A stretch of 64,000 bases of DNA, taken from contig NZ_JAKMHX010000032.1 of the NCBI RefSeq assembly GCF_022048975.1, positions 1 to 64,000 of the forward strand. Direction: 5' to 3'. Within the stretch, counting starts at the first letter, position 1. Each line of letters begins with the position of its first letter. This DNA is from Sporosarcina cyprini. Its GTDB lineage: Bacteria; Bacillota; Bacilli; Bacillales_A; Planococcaceae. The position numbers and the translations under genes were made by a program. The notes below the pieces were generated by a model. The model did no database searches, had not been told where the DNA came from, and saw only the letters and a list, made by a program, of their open reading frames with translations. This document shows positions 43,946 through 53,165 of the stretch, piece after piece.

Positions 43946-44111
43946 CTACTTTGCTACTGTCCTGAAGTTCGCACGAATAAGTCGGGCCCGTCCTATTAAC
44001 ACACAGTCAACCGGTCCTATTAGTCTGATCCACTCGGCTACCATTGCCAACAACGCAATTAATTCAAAGCAGCTCCACTATCATCAAGCGAACTACTCCC
44101 TAAAACAACAA

Positions 44112-44888
44112 CTACCGACCCTTAAACTCCGGTTTTCGCTTCTCGGCAAACGCATTCAACGCCTCAATCCGATCCTCCGTCGGAATTGTAATTTCATAAG
44201 CCTTCCGTTCGATTGCGAGCCCGGTCTGCAAATCAACATTCATTCCATGCTTGATAGCGAACTTCGCCTGCTGCAAGGCCATCGGTCCGTTTGCCAACAT
44301 AGCATTGGCGAATGCCCGTGTTTCTTCATTCAATCGTTCTGCCGGGACGACTTTTGTGACGACGCCATACTCATATGCTTCGTCCGCTTTCATTCGCTTG
44401 GCAGTCAAAATCAGCTCCAGCGCTTTTGCTTCGCCAATCAACCGCGGCAGCCGCTGCGTTCCGCCGGCGCCTGGAATGATGGCTAGTCCTGTTTCCGTCA
44501 ACCCCATGACGGAGTTATCAGCGGCTATCCGGAAGTCGCATGCGAGTGCGAGTTCCATGCCTCCTCCGAATGCATATCCTTTCAGCTTGGCGATGGTCGG
44601 CTGCGGTAGGTTTTCGATGGCGGTGAATACCTCACCGATTTTGAATAAATTCCGTTTTACCTGCTCATCCGACAAGAATTTTCGCTCTTTCAGATCAGCT
44701 CCTACACTGAAAGCACGATCGCCTGTCCCCGAAAACACGACAACTCGAATTTCGGGATTGACCCGAATCATTTCAATTGTCTCCCCAAGTTCCACGAGCA
44801 TGTCATAATTAAATGCGTTCATTGCATCCGGGCGATTCAGCGCCACGAAGGCGAGATGCCCCTCTTGTACATATAGAATTGTTTTCAT
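44112..44888 (-). CDS. Enoyl-CoA hydratase/isomerase family protein
   Basis: 258 residues, the usual crotonase length. ALNRPDAMNAFNYDML (near 17-32), the oxyanion-hole glycine in FSVGADLKE (near 60-68) and GYAFGGGMELALACDFRIA (near 104-122), and the catalytic Glu pair in GLTETGLAIIPGAGGTQRLPRLIG are intact. Probable role: hydration of 2-enoyl-CoA in fatty acid or amino acid breakdown; similar to B. subtilis YngF. No operon partner. ATG follows AAGGGGAATGG. Confidence 0.9.
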   Translation of the reverse strand: MKTILYVQEGHLAFVALNRPDAMNAFNYDMLVELGETIEMIRVNPEIRVVVFSGTGDRAFSVGADLKERKFLSDEQVKRNLFKIGEVFTAIENLPQPTIAKLKGYAFGGGMELALACDFRIAADNSVMGLTETGLAIIPGAGGTQRLPRLIGEAKALELILTAKRMKADEAYEYGVVTKVVPAERLNEETRAFANAMLANGPMALQQAKFAIKHGMNVDLQTGLAIERKAYEITIPTEDRIEALNAFAEKRKPEFKGR

Positions 44889-45034
44889 CCAACCATTCCC
44901 CTTTCGTTTGGTTTACTCATAAACATACCACTTTAGTCAGGTCGTTTCTAATATTTGAATAGGAGATTCGTAGAAAAGATATGGTGAAAAAAGTCGTATT
45001 TTGGTATACTACTAAAAATGGGAGGTGAAGGGAA

Positions 45035-46264
45035 TTGAGCCAGAATATCTTTGTTGGCAGACAGCCGATTCTCGATCGTCATGGACGAATCTATGGTTAC
45101 GAACTGTTATATCGTAATAGTGAGTTGAACCGGTTTCCACAAGTTGATCCGGAGAAGGCAACAGTCCAGTTGCTTGTGAACACGTTCTTGACAATCGGTG
45201 TCGATAAAATCGCCGGCAATGCGCTATCCTTCATCAACTTCACCGGGGAACTGCTGACGAAAGACATTTTCACCAGCTTGCGTCCCGATCGGATTGTCGT
45301 TGAAATTTTAGAAGATGTAGAGATTACCCCAGCTTTATTGACAAGAATCCGGGAACTGAAACAAAAAGGATTCATCTTCGCACTCGACGATTTCGTCCTC
45401 CAAGAGCAATACCTCGTCCATGAATCTCTCTTTGAAATGATTGATTTCGTTAAGGTCGATTTCATGAAAGCAGATGCAGCTGAACGGAATCGGATCGAAT
45501 TGTTCCTGAAACGATACCCGCATATTTGGAAGCTCGCGGAAAAACTTGAAACTGTGGAAGAATACAATGAGGCACTCGGAAGGGGCTATGACTTATTCCA
45601 AGGCTATTTCTTTGCGGCGCCGGAAATTATCAGCGGAGTCGACATTCCATTCAATTTTGAGCTGCAAGTCCAGCTTCTTGAAAAAATGAATGAGGAAAAT
45701 GTGAATATTAATGACATCGCCAGCCTGATCAGACGTGATATCTCTTTATCGTTTAAGCTTCTGCGTTTCATAAATACGATGGCGTTTGAAGTGCCCATGC
45801 GGATTGTTTCCATCAAACAGGCAATCGTTCTCATTGGATTAAAAGAAACGAGGAAATGGCTCCATATTCTTACGTTAGTGGATATGGCCGAGCAGTCGGG
45901 CGGACATATTAAAGCGCTAATATCCTATTCGCTGACTCGTGCAAAACTATGTGAATTGCTTGCGGGTTATAAAGGCCAGGCAAACTCGGACGAATGCTTC
46001 CTCGTCGGGATGTTCTCGTTGCTTGATGTCATTATGAATAAATCCTGGGATGAAATTATTCAATTAATGCCGCTGTCAGAGAAAACAGAGATGACGTTGC
46101 GCAGGGAATGGACTGAATTGACTCCGTTTCTTGAACTGGCGATTGCCGTGGAACGGTTTGACTGGGACCGGATAGAGCTATACGCGAAGATTTTGGGTAT
46201 CCCGCCCGAAACGTTAGGGGGATTTTCCCAAGAAGCGAATTTGTGGGCACAGCTGCTCGATTGA
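45035..46264 (+). CDS. EAL-HDOD domain protein (YuxH-type c-di-GMP signalling)
   Basis: 409 residues: an N-terminal EAL domain (about 1-200) and a C-terminal HDOD domain (about 205-400). The EAL motif reads ELL (YGYELLYRN). Most catalytic positions appear to be kept: Asn in INFTGE, Glu in VEILED, DD in LDDF, Lys in VKVDFMK and Gln in FQGYFF. It may hydrolyse or only bind cyclic di-GMP. B. subtilis YuxH is the same length and layout. TTG start with GGAGGTGAAGGG upstream. Probably linked to motility control. Confidence 0.88.
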   Translation: MSQNIFVGRQPILDRHGRIYGYELLYRNSELNRFPQVDPEKATVQLLVNTFLTIGVDKIAGNALSFINFTGELLTKDIFTSLRPDRIVVEILEDVEITPALLTRIRELKQKGFIFALDDFVLQEQYLVHESLFEMIDFVKVDFMKADAAERNRIELFLKRYPHIWKLAEKLETVEEYNEALGRGYDLFQGYFFAAPEIISGVDIPFNFELQVQLLEKMNEENVNINDIASLIRRDISLSFKLLRFINTMAFEVPMRIVSIKQAIVLIGLKETRKWLHILTLVDMAEQSGGHIKALISYSLTRAKLCELLAGYKGQANSDECFLVGMFSLLDVIMNKSWDEIIQLMPLSEKTEMTLRREWTELTPFLELAIAVERFDWDRIELYAKILGIPPETLGGFSQEANLWAQLLD

Positions 46265-46332
46265 ATGAAATCGGTTTCTGCTTCCCTATTATCGCTCAGT
46301 TTAGGTAGAATGGGAGACAGGAGTTGATTAAA

Positions 46333-47178
46333 ATGAAAACAGCCATCGTGACTGATAGTACAGCCTATTTGCCGCATGATCAAATAAGTGAATTCAATAT
46401 CCATGTCATCCCCCTCACTGTGACAATTGACGGGCAGGCGTATGACGAGGAAGTCGAGCTTTCTGCCGGGGATTTCTATGAAAAAGTCCGCGGGAACGGA
46501 CCGCTTCCGAAAACATCCCAGCCACCGGTCGGCCGGTTTGTGGAACTGTTTGAACAGCTCAGCAAAGAGTACGACGCTGTCATTTCAATTCACCTGTCAA
46601 GCGGTATCAGTGGTACGTACGCGGGAGCCGTCCAAGCGGGTGAAATGGTGAAAGACATAAAAGTTTACGCATTTGACTCAGAGATTTCTTGTTATGTGCA
46701 AGGGTTCTATGTACGGAGAGCCGCTGAAATGGCTAAGGAAGGCGCGGATCCGAAGGCTATTCTGGACGAGCTTGAAGAAATGAAAAAGACCGTCCGCGCG
46801 TACTTCATGGTCGATGACCTGGCCCATCTGCAAAGAGGGGGAAGGTTGTCCGGCGCTCAGGCGTTGATCGGCGGGCTATTGCAAGTAAAGCCGATACTGC
46901 ATTTTGATAATAAAGTAATTGTTCCATTCGAAAAGATCCGGACGCGGAAAAAAGCGATGAAACGAATTGCGGATTTGCTGGCGGAAGAGGCAGCGAAGAT
47001 GCCGCTTGAAGCTGTCATCATTCATGCGAATCAGCTAGAAGAAGCAGAGACTTGGCGCAATGAACTCGCGGACCGGCTTCCTGATGTGAAATTTAGCATC
47101 AGCCATTTTGGTCCTGTCATCGGCACCCATTTAGGGGAAGGTTCGATGGGGCTTGGCTGGGTAAAACGAAGATCATAA
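46333..47178 (+). CDS. yviA: DegV family fatty acid-binding protein (FakB-like)
   Basis: 281 residues. The DegV fold has IVTDSTAYLP at the N-terminus, TSQPPVGRFVELFEQL with the TSQP fatty acid-binding motif and HLSSGISGTYAGAV; VDDLAHLQRGGRLSGAQALIGG is the second-half signature. These proteins bind long-chain fatty acids and present them to the kinase FakA. B. subtilis has the paralogue yviA at this position before comFA. The ATG at 46333 with CAGGAG upstream is preferred. Confidence 0.9.
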   Translation: MKTAIVTDSTAYLPHDQISEFNIHVIPLTVTIDGQAYDEEVELSAGDFYEKVRGNGPLPKTSQPPVGRFVELFEQLSKEYDAVISIHLSSGISGTYAGAVQAGEMVKDIKVYAFDSEISCYVQGFYVRRAAEMAKEGADPKAILDELEEMKKTVRAYFMVDDLAHLQRGGRLSGAQALIGGLLQVKPILHFDNKVIVPFEKIRTRKKAMKRIADLLAEEAAKMPLEAVIIHANQLEEAETWRNELADRLPDVKFSISHFGPVIGTHLGEGSMGLGWVKRRS

Positions 47179-47199
47179 TCCAAGAGAGGTGAGCTGTAC

Positions 47200-48579
47200 A
47201 TGGGTCAACCTTTCCATGCGGCTGTCAGGGACTTCCTTGATGGCCGCATTTGGTTACGCAGGCATACCCCATTTAAACAAGACATCATCGATCGCCACAT
47301 CAATGAGGGATTCATTCAAACAATCCCTGGAATTCAAACGACCAATTCTTTATTCAATCAAAAACGACATGTCTGCAATCGTTGTGAAAACAATGATCAG
47401 ACCCGGTTCACGACATTTCATTGTGCAAAATGCGAAGGGCCGTGCACGTATTGCCGAAAGTGCCTTAAAATGGGCCGCGTCTCTTCCTGCACAGATCTTA
47501 TCGTATGGAGCGGCGAACCGATTTTATTTCCGATAAATCACACGCTTGCCTGGCAAGGGACGTTGACGCCGCACCAACAAAAGGCGGCCGACGAATTGAC
47601 GGACAGCACGGAAAGAGGAAGGCCACATCTCATCCATGCCGTGTGCGGCTCCGGTAAAACGGAAATTTTGTTTCCACCGATTCATCAACTGTTGCTCGCA
47701 GGGAAACGGGTTTGTCTTGCAGCTCCCCGAGTCGACGTCATTCTGGAATTGGAGCCACGGCTAAAGGCCGCGTTTCCGGATACGTCTATTGAAGCGCTTT
47801 ATGGCGGCGCCGAGCAGAAGACTGAAGCGTCACAGATCGTACTGGCGACCACGCACCAGCTCTACCGCTTCCGCCATGCGTTCGATGCCGTATTTGTCGA
47901 TGAGGCGGATGCATTCCCCTACACCGCAGATCAAACATTGCGCGGGGCCGTACGAAAAGCGTCCAAGCAAGAAGCACCTGTCCACTACGTCACCGCAACC
48001 CCATCCGACGAATTACTTTCCACCATGAAGAAGACAGGCTCCATCTCTACAATCAACAGGCGCTACCATGGCTATCCATTGCCCGTCCCGCGCTATGAAT
48101 CCCTATGGAATTATGAGAAACAGATGAAGAAAGGAAAACTCCCACAAAAGCTAATCGATTGGGTGACGACAAGGCTGAAGAAACGGGAACCATTCCTCGT
48201 GTTTTTCCACCATATCGGTTTGATGGAACAAGCTAAACCTTTATTTCAAAAGATAGACAGCCGAATCCGTTCTGTTCACGCAGCGCATCCCGATCGGAAG
48301 GAACACGTTCAAGCGCTTCGTAATGAACAGCTGCCGGGTCTTTTGACGACAACCATCCTGGAACGGGGAATTACGATACCGAATATTCAAGTGGCGGTCG
48401 TTGGGGCGGAACAGAAGATTTTTGACAAAGGGGCCCTTATCCAAATTGGCGGACGAGTTGGCCGGTCCGTAAACTTCCCGTCAGGTGATTTCGTCCTGTT
48501 CCATAATGGCATCACCTATGCGATGGATGATGCAAAGCGGGAAATCGGCATGTTGAATAAAGGAGGCACGGGCAAATGA
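47200..48579 (+). CDS. comFA: Competence DNA helicase/translocase ComFA
   Basis: 459 residues. The N-terminal part has cysteine pairs (C59-C62, C75-C78 and C82, C85, C88) that match the ComFA zinc site. The helicase core follows with Walker A GSGKT (150-154), the VDEAD box (near 231), VTATP and a C-terminal QIGGRVGR motif VI. It is a cytoplasmic ATPase that helps pull transforming single-stranded DNA into the cell. ATG with GAGAGGTGAG upstream. It overlaps comFC by four bases, without comFB between them. Confidence 0.95.
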   Translation: MGQPFHAAVRDFLDGRIWLRRHTPFKQDIIDRHINEGFIQTIPGIQTTNSLFNQKRHVCNRCENNDQTRFTTFHCAKCEGPCTYCRKCLKMGRVSSCTDLIVWSGEPILFPINHTLAWQGTLTPHQQKAADELTDSTERGRPHLIHAVCGSGKTEILFPPIHQLLLAGKRVCLAAPRVDVILELEPRLKAAFPDTSIEALYGGAEQKTEASQIVLATTHQLYRFRHAFDAVFVDEADAFPYTADQTLRGAVRKASKQEAPVHYVTATPSDELLSTMKKTGSISTINRRYHGYPLPVPRYESLWNYEKQMKKGKLPQKLIDWVTTRLKKREPFLVFFHHIGLMEQAKPLFQKIDSRIRSVHAAHPDRKEHVQALRNEQLPGLLTTTILERGITIPNIQVAVVGAEQKIFDKGALIQIGGRVGRSVNFPSGDFVLFHNGITYAMDDAKREIGMLNKGGTGK

Positions 48580-49178
48580 GCAGATGCCTTCTTTGTGAAC
48601 AGCTAATCGACAGGCGGCCTACCTGGCAAGGGCTTCTCGGCGTTGAGAAAATACAACATCTATGTGAAGCATGTTCAAATTCATTCCAACGTGCCGACAT
48701 AATAGAAGAGGGAGAAATCCTTGACAGCGTCCATTCGCTTTATGAATATAACGAAGCCATGCGGGAGTTCTTCCATCAATTCAAGTTTTTACAGGATGTT
48801 GCGCTGGCGGATGTGTTCGGGGATGACTTGCGTGACATTCTAAAAGGCAAGAAGGCAGTTGTGCCTATTCCAATGCATCCTGAAAAAAGAGTGGAGCGGA
48901 CATTCGCGCATGTGGATGAGCTGCTGACAAGGGCTTCCATACCATTTGGACAGTTGCTCGACAAGACAAGCACGGATGTAATGGGAGAGAAGACAAGGGA
49001 AGAGCGCCTGGCGATTGATCCTTTATTCAAACTAAAAGAAGAAGCAGTCATCCAACCGATCACCTATACAATCGTCGATGACATTTACACAACTGGAACG
49101 ACACTGAAGCAGGCGGCGGCCGTTTTGAAAGAGGCGGGTGCTGCCCGAGTAGATGCAGTGACATTAATACGAGCTTGA
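48576..49178 (+). CDS. comFC: Competence protein ComFC (phosphoribosyltransferase-like)
   Basis: 200 residues. The N-terminal zinc-ribbon cysteines are CLLC (4-7) and CEAC. The PRPP-binding loop ITYTIVDDIYTTGTTL lies near 163-178. ComFC is needed for transformation and binds ComFA and DprA in related species. The ATG is four bases before the comFA stop. The stop lies 17 bp before the yvyF start. Confidence 0.93.
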   Translation: MSRCLLCEQLIDRRPTWQGLLGVEKIQHLCEACSNSFQRADIIEEGEILDSVHSLYEYNEAMREFFHQFKFLQDVALADVFGDDLRDILKGKKAVVPIPMHPEKRVERTFAHVDELLTRASIPFGQLLDKTSTDVMGEKTREERLAIDPLFKLKEEAVIQPITYTIVDDIYTTGTTLKQAAAVLKEAGAARVDAVTLIRA

Positions 49179-49195
49179 CGACTGGAGTGAGTGAC

Positions 49196-49615
49196 ATGGC
49201 AGAATTACGAAACTGTCCGGCATGCGGCGAATTTTTCAACTATACAGGCGTCCGAGACGTCTGTGCGAAATGTGCGATGAACGAAGAGAAAATGTACGAA
49301 GAAGTATACCGCTTTTTGCGGAAGCGTGAGAACCGTGCGGCGACAATTGAGCGAATTGTAGAAGCGACTGGAGTCACTGAATCGCTATTGCATAAATGGG
49401 TTCGCAAAGGCCGGCTGCAGCCAGCACTTTTCCCGAACCTCGGCTATCCATGCGACAATTGCGGTAAACTGACGACGAAAGGGAAGCTTTGCGATACTTG
49501 CACAGCTGATTTGAAAAAAGAACTTCGGACATTCGATGCAGCTCAAGAATTCAGAGAGGCAGTACAAAACTCCGACCGCGCAACGTATCTGTCCGATAAA
49601 CGGAAAAACCGGTAG
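49196..49615 (+). CDS. yvyF: Flagellar operon protein YvyF
   Basis: 139 residues with two zinc-ribbon-like parts. The N-terminus has CPAC and CAKC (within residues 1-30), a helix-turn-helix-like middle has IERIVEATGVTESLLHKWVR, and the C-terminal part has CDNC and CDTC. It corresponds to the TIGR03826 family found at the head of the flgM operon. Function unknown; it may regulate flagellar expression. The ATG at 49196 follows GGAGTGA. A perfect 11-bp hairpin (49602-49612 with 49631-49641) spans its stop codon. Confidence 0.88.
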   Translation: MAELRNCPACGEFFNYTGVRDVCAKCAMNEEKMYEEVYRFLRKRENRAATIERIVEATGVTESLLHKWVRKGRLQPALFPNLGYPCDNCGKLTTKGKLCDTCTADLKKELRTFDAAQEFREAVQNSDRATYLSDKRKNR

Positions 49616-49641
49616 TCTATATGTGGACAACCGGTTTTTCC
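49602..49641 (+). terminator. Hairpin at the end of yvyF, possible attenuator
   Basis: GGAAAAACCGG pairs perfectly with CCGGTTTTTCC, 18 bases between. The T run is in the right arm rather than after it, so termination may be partial before flgM. Confidence 0.55.
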
Positions 49642-49831
49642 AGCCATTAGTGCATTTGAAGGGGGCAATTCCTATAACTACCGGACTGTTCTCCTTTTTC
49701 GTACCAAAGACCCTAAACGTTTCCCATTTGCAACCGAAATAAAGTACAAGAGACATAGTACGACCCATCTCGAAGCAAAATAGAGGTACCTATAGGCGAA
49801 TGGTACACAACTATCGAAAGGAGCGAGGTCC

Positions 49832-50095
49832 ATGAAAATCAATAAATTCAACATCCCGCCCGTCAATCCGTACCGGGCAAATCAGGTGAAAGCCGACCAG
49901 GCAAAAGAGCAGGCGACAGCGAAAATGGATAAAATTGAAATTTCTTCAAAGGCGAAGCAACTATCTGAAATCACGCCTTTTGAAGCGAAGCGCAATGAAC
50001 GCGTTCAGCAGCTGAAAGCCCAGATTGAATCAGGGGAATACAAAGTGGAGCCAGAAAAGCTCGCTGCCGATCTGATCAAGTACTACAAAAAATAA
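49832..50095 (+). CDS. flgM: Anti-sigma-D factor FlgM
   Basis: 87 residues, mostly charged and helical. Motifs NPYRANQ and a MDKIEISSKAKQLSE stretch followed by RNERVQQLKAQIESGEY and AADLIKYY are the FlgM signature. It holds sigma-D (SigD) until the hook-basal body is complete. ATG with AAAGGAG upstream. A 216-bp gap before the gene may hold its own promoter; only weak sigma-D-like sequence is visible. Confidence 0.93.
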   Translation: MKINKFNIPPVNPYRANQVKADQAKEQATAKMDKIEISSKAKQLSEITPFEAKRNERVQQLKAQIESGEYKVEPEKLAADLIKYYKK

Positions 50096-50119
50096 GGTAA
50101 ACGAAAGCGGTGAAGCAGC

Positions 50120-50617
50120 ATGTCCATCGAAACGATCTTGTCGATTCTAGACAACTTGGAAAAACTTCATAAAAGCTTACTCCGAATTGCGAACGACAAA
50201 ACCGCACTCATCAAAAGCGGCGACATCATGGGCATTGATCAGCTGCTGAAAGACGAACAGGCGCACATCGCCGCCATCGTCCAAGTCGACCGCGATCGGC
50301 AAAAAGCAGTGGCTGCCTACATGGCCGGACAAGGACGTCCCGTGCCACAAAACCCAAGCATCGCAGAGCTGATCGAAGTGGCACCGGAACCAGACCAAAC
50401 CCGTCTATTGGAGGCGAAGGACCGTCTCCTGCACGCGATTCATGAATTGAAATGGCAAAACGACTTAAACCAGAAACTCACCTATCAATCTCTTCAATTC
50501 GTGAATCTGTCGCTGGACATGGTCCGCCCACGTCCCGAATCAGCCACCTACTCAAAAACAGAAATCAACGGCAAAAAAGAGATGAAGGATATTCCATCCT
50601 TCGACTCCCAAGCCTAA
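50120..50617 (+). CDS. flgN: Flagellar chaperone FlgN
   Basis: 165 residues, coiled-coil-rich, the YvyG/FlgN family. It keeps hook-filament junction proteins FlgK and FlgL from aggregating before export. LLKDEQAHIAAIVQVDRDRQ and a C-terminal NDLNQKLTYQSLQFVNLSLD are typical; in FlgN the latter region binds FlgK/FlgL. It lies between flgM and flgK, the standard order. ATG with GGTGAAG upstream. Confidence 0.88.
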   Translation: MSIETILSILDNLEKLHKSLLRIANDKTALIKSGDIMGIDQLLKDEQAHIAAIVQVDRDRQKAVAAYMAGQGRPVPQNPSIAELIEVAPEPDQTRLLEAKDRLLHAIHELKWQNDLNQKLTYQSLQFVNLSLDMVRPRPESATYSKTEINGKKEMKDIPSFDSQA

Positions 50618-50632
50618 GGAGGACACACAACC

Positions 50633-52174
50633 ATGCGCTCCACATTCATGGGACTCGAAACAAACAAACGCGGACTCTACACCCAGCAGTCCGCCCTCTA
50701 TACAACCGGCCACAACATCAGTAACGCCAACACTCTTGGCTACTCTCGTCAGCGCGTTAATATGCAGGCAACTGCGGGCTTCCCGGGAGTCGGACTGAAT
50801 GCAGGCACGATGCCTGGATTCCTTGGAACGGGTGTTGAAGCTGGTTCAATACAGCGGATCAGGGATTCGTTTGTGGATCAGCAATATCGCCAGGAATCGA
50901 ATAAGCTGGGGTACTGGGAATCACGTTCGAAGGCGATTGGCCAGATGGAAGACGTGCTTGCCGAACCGTCTGAGTATGGATTGCAGAAGTCGTTGAGTGA
51001 ATTTTGGGCTTCATTGCAGACACTTGCCGGGAGCCCGGAGAACGGAGGAGCGCGTGCTGTTGCCGTTGAACGAGGTGTAGCTGTTGCGGATTCGTTTAAG
51101 TATATGCATAAGTCCCTGACCGAAATCCAAGACAACTTAGGTAAAGAAATTGGCGTATCGACAAAAGATATTAACTCCATCATGCAACAGATTGCCGACT
51201 TAAATCGTCAGATTTCAGATGTCGAACCGAATGGCTATATGCCGAATGATTTATATGATGCTCGTGATATGTTGTTAGATGAACTGTCTACATATGTGCC
51301 GATTGAAGTGAGTTATGAGAAATCCGGTGGCCGAGCGTTGGCCATTGCGGAAGGTACTGTAACAGTAAGTATTAAGACAAGTGGAACGCCAATCACCGTA
51401 ATCAAGGGAAAAGAGTATGCGGAAATGAGCATTAACGATGCCGTTGCTGGTAATCCGCAAAGTCCTGAGAAAATGACTGGTTTCATGTTTACTACTAATG
51501 GAGATGCAACAGGTGGAAACTTTGATGTTGTAGATATGCAAAAATCAGGTAAGTTGAAATCATTAGTAGATTCATATGGATATAGTACTGACAACGGTGC
51601 AACTGTCAAAGGATTATATCCTGACATGCTTGCAAAATTAAATAAGATGGCACAGGAATTTGCAAATGAATTTAATGTACAGCATAAAGCAGGAAAAGAC
51701 TTAGATGGCAATACAGGGGATAGCTTTTTTGTGTCAGATGATGGTAGTCCAATTAGTGCAGCTAATATCTCCGTAAATCAAGCCATTCAGGATAATCCAA
51801 ATAAAGTAGCTGCTTCTGATACAGTTCATACAGGAGCAGAAGTAGGGAACGGAAAGAATGCCAAGGCACTTGCGGATGTTCAGTTTAAAAAACTCGCTGG
51901 GCTAGGTAATTCCACAGTTCAATCTTTCTATTCTGGAGTAGTTGGCGAACTTGGAGTGGAAGGTCAGCAATCTAACAAAATGGCATTTAATACAACTACA
52001 CTTCTAGGAGCAGTTGCTAACCGTCGAGACTCCATTAGTTCAGTATCACTTGATGAAGAAATGACGAATATGATTCAATTCCAACAAGCGTATAATGCTT
52101 CTGCCCGAATGATTACAGTCATCGATGAAACACTTGATAAAATCATAAATGGCATGGGCGTTGTCGGTAGGTAA
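50633..52174 (+). CDS. flgK: Hook-filament junction protein FlgK (HAP1)
   Basis: 513 residues. The N-terminal rod/hook motif TGHNISNANTLGYSRQRV (near 25-42) and C-terminal MIQFQQAYNASARMITVIDE are diagnostic. FlgK and FlgL join hook to filament. ATG with AAGGAGGA upstream, 15 bp after flgN. The middle third (about residues 225-430) is visibly more AT-rich than the ends, consistent with a variable exposed domain. Confidence 0.96.
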   Translation: MRSTFMGLETNKRGLYTQQSALYTTGHNISNANTLGYSRQRVNMQATAGFPGVGLNAGTMPGFLGTGVEAGSIQRIRDSFVDQQYRQESNKLGYWESRSKAIGQMEDVLAEPSEYGLQKSLSEFWASLQTLAGSPENGGARAVAVERGVAVADSFKYMHKSLTEIQDNLGKEIGVSTKDINSIMQQIADLNRQISDVEPNGYMPNDLYDARDMLLDELSTYVPIEVSYEKSGGRALAIAEGTVTVSIKTSGTPITVIKGKEYAEMSINDAVAGNPQSPEKMTGFMFTTNGDATGGNFDVVDMQKSGKLKSLVDSYGYSTDNGATVKGLYPDMLAKLNKMAQEFANEFNVQHKAGKDLDGNTGDSFFVSDDGSPISAANISVNQAIQDNPNKVAASDTVHTGAEVGNGKNAKALADVQFKKLAGLGNSTVQSFYSGVVGELGVEGQQSNKMAFNTTTLLGAVANRRDSISSVSLDEEMTNMIQFQQAYNASARMITVIDETLDKIINGMGVVGR

Positions 52175-52192
52175 GAAAGGGGAACGAGATAA

Positions 52193-53089
52193 ATGCGTGT
52201 AACACAATCAATGCTCTCCAATAATATGCTTCGCAATTTAACAACAAGCTATAACAAGATGGGTAAATTGCAAGAGCAGATCAATACAGGTAAAAAAGTG
52301 AGCCGCCCATCAGATGATCCAGTTGTCGTTATGAAAGGGCTGGGCTATGGAATGCAAGTTGACAAAGTGGCTCAATTCCAAAAGAACTTGACCGAGGTCA
52401 ACAACTGGCTAGATAGTTCGGATGACGCGCTGGATGGAGTTGGCTCTGCACTCCACCGGGCGAAAGAATTGGTGACGAATGCTTCCAACACGGGTGCAAT
52501 GACTCCAGAAGACAGAGACAAGATCAAGATAGAGTTAGAGCAGCTTAGGCAGCAAGTCCAAGATTTAGCGAACACCAAAGTTGGAGATAAGTATATATTT
52601 AATGGAACATTAACAGACCAACCTTTATATAATGGCGCGTACCCGCCGCTGAGTACGGACACGAACCCCGCTGGGGCTGTAACAGCTAATGAAAAAAATA
52701 TCGACATTGAGGTCTTTGATGGAGTAAATCTGCGGGTTAATACAACGGCAGCCAAAACATTTAAAGACATTGATGCTATGTTTGAACGACTAAAAAACAT
52801 ACCAGATGGCGGAGAAGGATTTAGCTCGTCTATTGGAGAAATCGATAACTTAATGAATGACGTCCTCACACAGCGTGCCGATATCGGAGCTCGGTCCAAC
52901 CGTGCTGAACTGATGCACAACCGTCTCGAAATGCAAGAAGGCGCTGCTAAAAAACAGCGTTCTGAAAACGAAGATATTGATTATGAAAAAGTAATTACGG
53001 AAATGATTACACAGGAATCGATTCATCGTGCAGCACTTTCTGTGGGAGCCCGGATTATCCAGCCGTCATTAGTAGATTTTCTAAGATAA
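52193..53089 (+). CDS. flgL: Hook-filament junction protein FlgL (HAP3)
   Basis: 298 residues. The N-terminus MRVTQSMLSNNMLRNL and GKKVSRPSDDPVVVMKG, and C-terminal EVITEMITQESIHRAALSVGARI match the flagellin-like FlgL family. It caps the FlgK ring. ATG with AAAGGGG upstream, 18 bp after flgK. Confidence 0.96.
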   Translation: MRVTQSMLSNNMLRNLTTSYNKMGKLQEQINTGKKVSRPSDDPVVVMKGLGYGMQVDKVAQFQKNLTEVNNWLDSSDDALDGVGSALHRAKELVTNASNTGAMTPEDRDKIKIELEQLRQQVQDLANTKVGDKYIFNGTLTDQPLYNGAYPPLSTDTNPAGAVTANEKNIDIEVFDGVNLRVNTTAAKTFKDIDAMFERLKNIPDGGEGFSSSIGEIDNLMNDVLTQRADIGARSNRAELMHNRLEMQEGAAKKQRSENEDIDYEKVITEMITQESIHRAALSVGARIIQPSLVDFLR

Positions 53090-53165
53090 ATCGTTAGTTC
53101 AATAATGCCAGGTGTTAGCAGTAATCTATGCTTGCACCTGGCATGTTTATAAGGAGAAGAGTTCT

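Noticed and set aside
49730..49831. Sigma-D promoter for flgM
   Set aside because: Only a GGCGAATG-like -10 with poor -35 spacing; not convincing.
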